A stretch of DNA of 14,414 nt from Stephanodiscus triporus (lineage: Eukaryota; Bacillariophyta; Thalassiosirophyceae; Thalassiosirales; Thalassiosiraceae): assembly GCA_036939755.1 (NCBI GenBank), contig JALLAZ010000524.1, positions 1 through 14,414 on the forward strand, written 5' to 3'. The first letter of the stretch is position 1; each line of letters begins with the position of its first letter. Shown here piece by piece: positions 14,240-14,414 of the stretch. The notes under the pieces are model-generated. The model had not been told where the DNA came from. It ran no database searches and saw only the letters and a list, made by a program, of their open reading frames with translations. The position numbers and the translations under genes were made by a program.

Positions 14240-14414
14240 CGTGTCACGCCTCAACGACACTGCTCTACACTACGTACCTATCAGAGAGCATGGAAATTCT
14301 ACCTTCTAAAGATATAAATAATTTAAAGTGTGTCGTCGTCGTCGTCGTCGTCGTCCGTCCGTCTGTACCTATTGAGTTCCCACGTATGTTCATTATTTAT
14401 CTACAGTAGGTATC
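14240..14414 (-). promoter_or_regulatory. Upstream region of the sulfotransferase-like gene
   Basis: 175 bases before the ATG on the minus strand. An A+T-rich block GATATAAATAATTTAAA at 14311-14327 gives a TTTATAT motif on the coding strand about 75 bases upstream of the ATG, a possible core promoter. A (GTC)8 run lies at 14332-14355, further upstream. Confidence 0.35.
14332..14355. repeat. (GTC)8 microsatellite
   Basis: Eight uninterrupted GTC units followed by CGTCCGTC. Non-coding here, but the same unit that recurs inside the two G+C-rich genes at the window ends. Confidence 0.9.

Overview
This is a nuclear window from a photosynthetic stramenopile, most likely a diatom. The evidence is a DPH2 gene (archaea and eukaryotes only), two GT-AG introns (89 and 207 bp), LRR proteins built like those common in diatoms, a DEP-DUF1769 protein, and a piggyBac-type element. 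Assignment to diatoms rests on remembered family resemblance, not on a search.

Layout, left to right. (1) 1-1621, minus: 5' part of a membrane-anchored plant-type LRR protein that runs off the left edge, extremely G+C-rich with acidic and serine codon repeats. (2) 1622-2133: divergent intergenic region with a degenerate ~90 bp duplication. (3) 2134-4058, plus: two-exon gene for a DEP domain, two membrane helices and a C-terminal DUF1769 region. (4) 4059-4386: convergent spacer with a 21-bp tandem repeat and two hairpins. (5) 4387-6780, minus: DPH2, first step of diphthamide synthesis on eEF2, greatly enlarged and with a cysteine-rich insertion. (6) 6986-9651: an apparently intact piggyBac-like transposon with perfect 17-bp terminal inverted repeats, encoding a 700-aa DDD transposase, inserted about 200 bp upstream of DPH2. 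(7) 9652-9964: flank with a hairpin holding three 13-bp repeats. (8) 9965-10852, plus: membrane-anchored SET-domain protein. (9) 10881-12209, minus: ribonuclease-inhibitor-type LRR protein whose stop is 28 bp from the SET gene stop. (10) 12488-14239, minus: two-exon type II membrane protein with sulfotransferase-like PAPS-binding motifs; splicing restores the second motif. (11) 14240-14414: its upstream region with a (GTC)8 repeat.

The genes do not form an evident pathway; this looks like a compact, mixed-function stretch with one mobile element. Base composition is strongly mosaic: the 5' parts of genes 1, 3 and 10 are very G+C-rich, while DPH2, the SET gene and the second LRR gene are near-balanced. 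The most interesting points are the piggyBac element whose repeats are not flanked by TTAA, the Cys-rich DPH2, the DEP-membrane-DUF1769 architecture, and the membrane sulfotransferase-like protein with a conserved-looking N-terminal module.
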